Origin: Chthoniobacteraceae bacterium
Lineage (GTDB): Bacteria > Verrucomicrobiota > Verrucomicrobiia > Chthoniobacterales > Chthoniobacteraceae
Direction: 5' to 3'
Assembly: GCA_947479475.1 (NCBI GenBank)
Contig: CANJZW010000006.1
Coordinates: 25,394-89,393 of the forward strand
Length of the DNA stretch: 64,000 nucleotides
Shown in pieces: positions 63,828 through 64,000 of the stretch (position 1 is the stretch's first letter; each line of letters begins with the position of its first letter). A model generated the notes under the pieces. The model ran no database searches. It was given only the letters and a program-made list of their open reading frames with translations, and had not been told where the DNA came from. The position numbers and the translations under genes are program-made.

Positions 63828-64000
63828 AAAAGGATTCTTCCTTATTTCCTCATGCGGGGGCCGATATGAAAGTGGCGTGATCCTGCCGGTTTGAAAGTGC
63901 TGCCGAGAACGGACTCCGGCGCGGGGGGCTTCTTCTTTTTCTTCCCACCTTCCTCACAGATCGTCTACTTCTCCTCCTTCTACAGAGTTGGCTTCGTGGC
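63828..64000. other. Right edge, upstream of the formyltransferase
   Basis: 173 bp. Up to about 63953 the formyltransferase frame stays open without a standard start; beyond that the minus strand has stops in several frames. No other gene is visible. Confidence 0.45.

Overview
The window looks like a chromosomal segment of a Gram-negative bacterium of the PVC group, most probably Verrucomicrobiota. The reasons are the DUF1552 and DUF1592-type cytochrome c pair, a sulfatase, a DUF1080 (3-keto-disaccharide hydrolase-like) protein, a DUF5069 protein, a large MoxR/DUF58/BatA operon with a DUF4159 protein, and an LPS-transport/Kdo block showing an outer membrane. No rRNA or marker gene lets me name the genus. 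No phage, insertion sequence, CRISPR array or replication origin was seen.

Layout. 1-344: a cut-off gene tail coupled to a small DUF2256 zinc-ribbon gene. 350-6185 (minus): beta-propeller protein, DUF1592-type cytochrome, DUF1552 Tat protein and an IclR regulator, closely spaced as one operon. 6556-8277 (plus): a DUF4407 coiled-coil membrane protein. 8395-9294: a much frameshifted remnant of a putative-Ig-domain surface protein. 9302-23858 (minus): an eight-gene operon read as TPR/HExxH peptidase, DUF4159, MoxR ATPase, DUF58, BatA-like VWA protein, giant coiled-coil membrane protein, second VWA protein, caspase-like protein with an EF-hand-like loop. Most junctions are ATGA overlaps. 24003-27629 (minus): kdsA, lptC-like, lptA, lptB, hpf, then a strong hairpin. 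27725-30416: M16 peptidase and tRNA-Ala(GGC). 30772-42849: degradative and housekeeping genes (DUF1080, M14-like, DUF5069, exostosin/CgeB-like glycosyltransferase, sulfatase, PolX, PgeF, TolC, class A PBP).

43067-63827 is a surface-polysaccharide locus. Eight genes (43157-52382) are joined by seven successive start/stop overlaps: five glycosyltransferases, a left-handed beta-helix acyltransferase, a Wza-like exporter and a Wzc-like copolymerase. An inverted glycosyltransferase, a Wzy/ligase-like polymerase, a Wzx-like flippase and a WecB/TagA glycosyltransferase fused to a STAS-like domain follow. Next come a HAD-UbiA fusion, a small kinase-fold protein, a DD-carboxypeptidase, a DegT-like PLP protein and a formyltransferase whose 5' end is unclear. 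Together these could build, polymerise, export and decorate a polysaccharide; the initiating sugar-phosphate transferase is not in the window.

The most interesting parts are the MoxR/VWA operon with a predicted protease gene at each end, the WecB-STAS fusion, the Wzc-like protein whose P-loop lacks its lysine, and short tandem repeats in and before coding regions. Start codons were moved inward from the longest reading frame where overlap with a neighbour, a signal peptide or a Shine-Dalgarno-like stretch favoured it; those choices are stated per gene.
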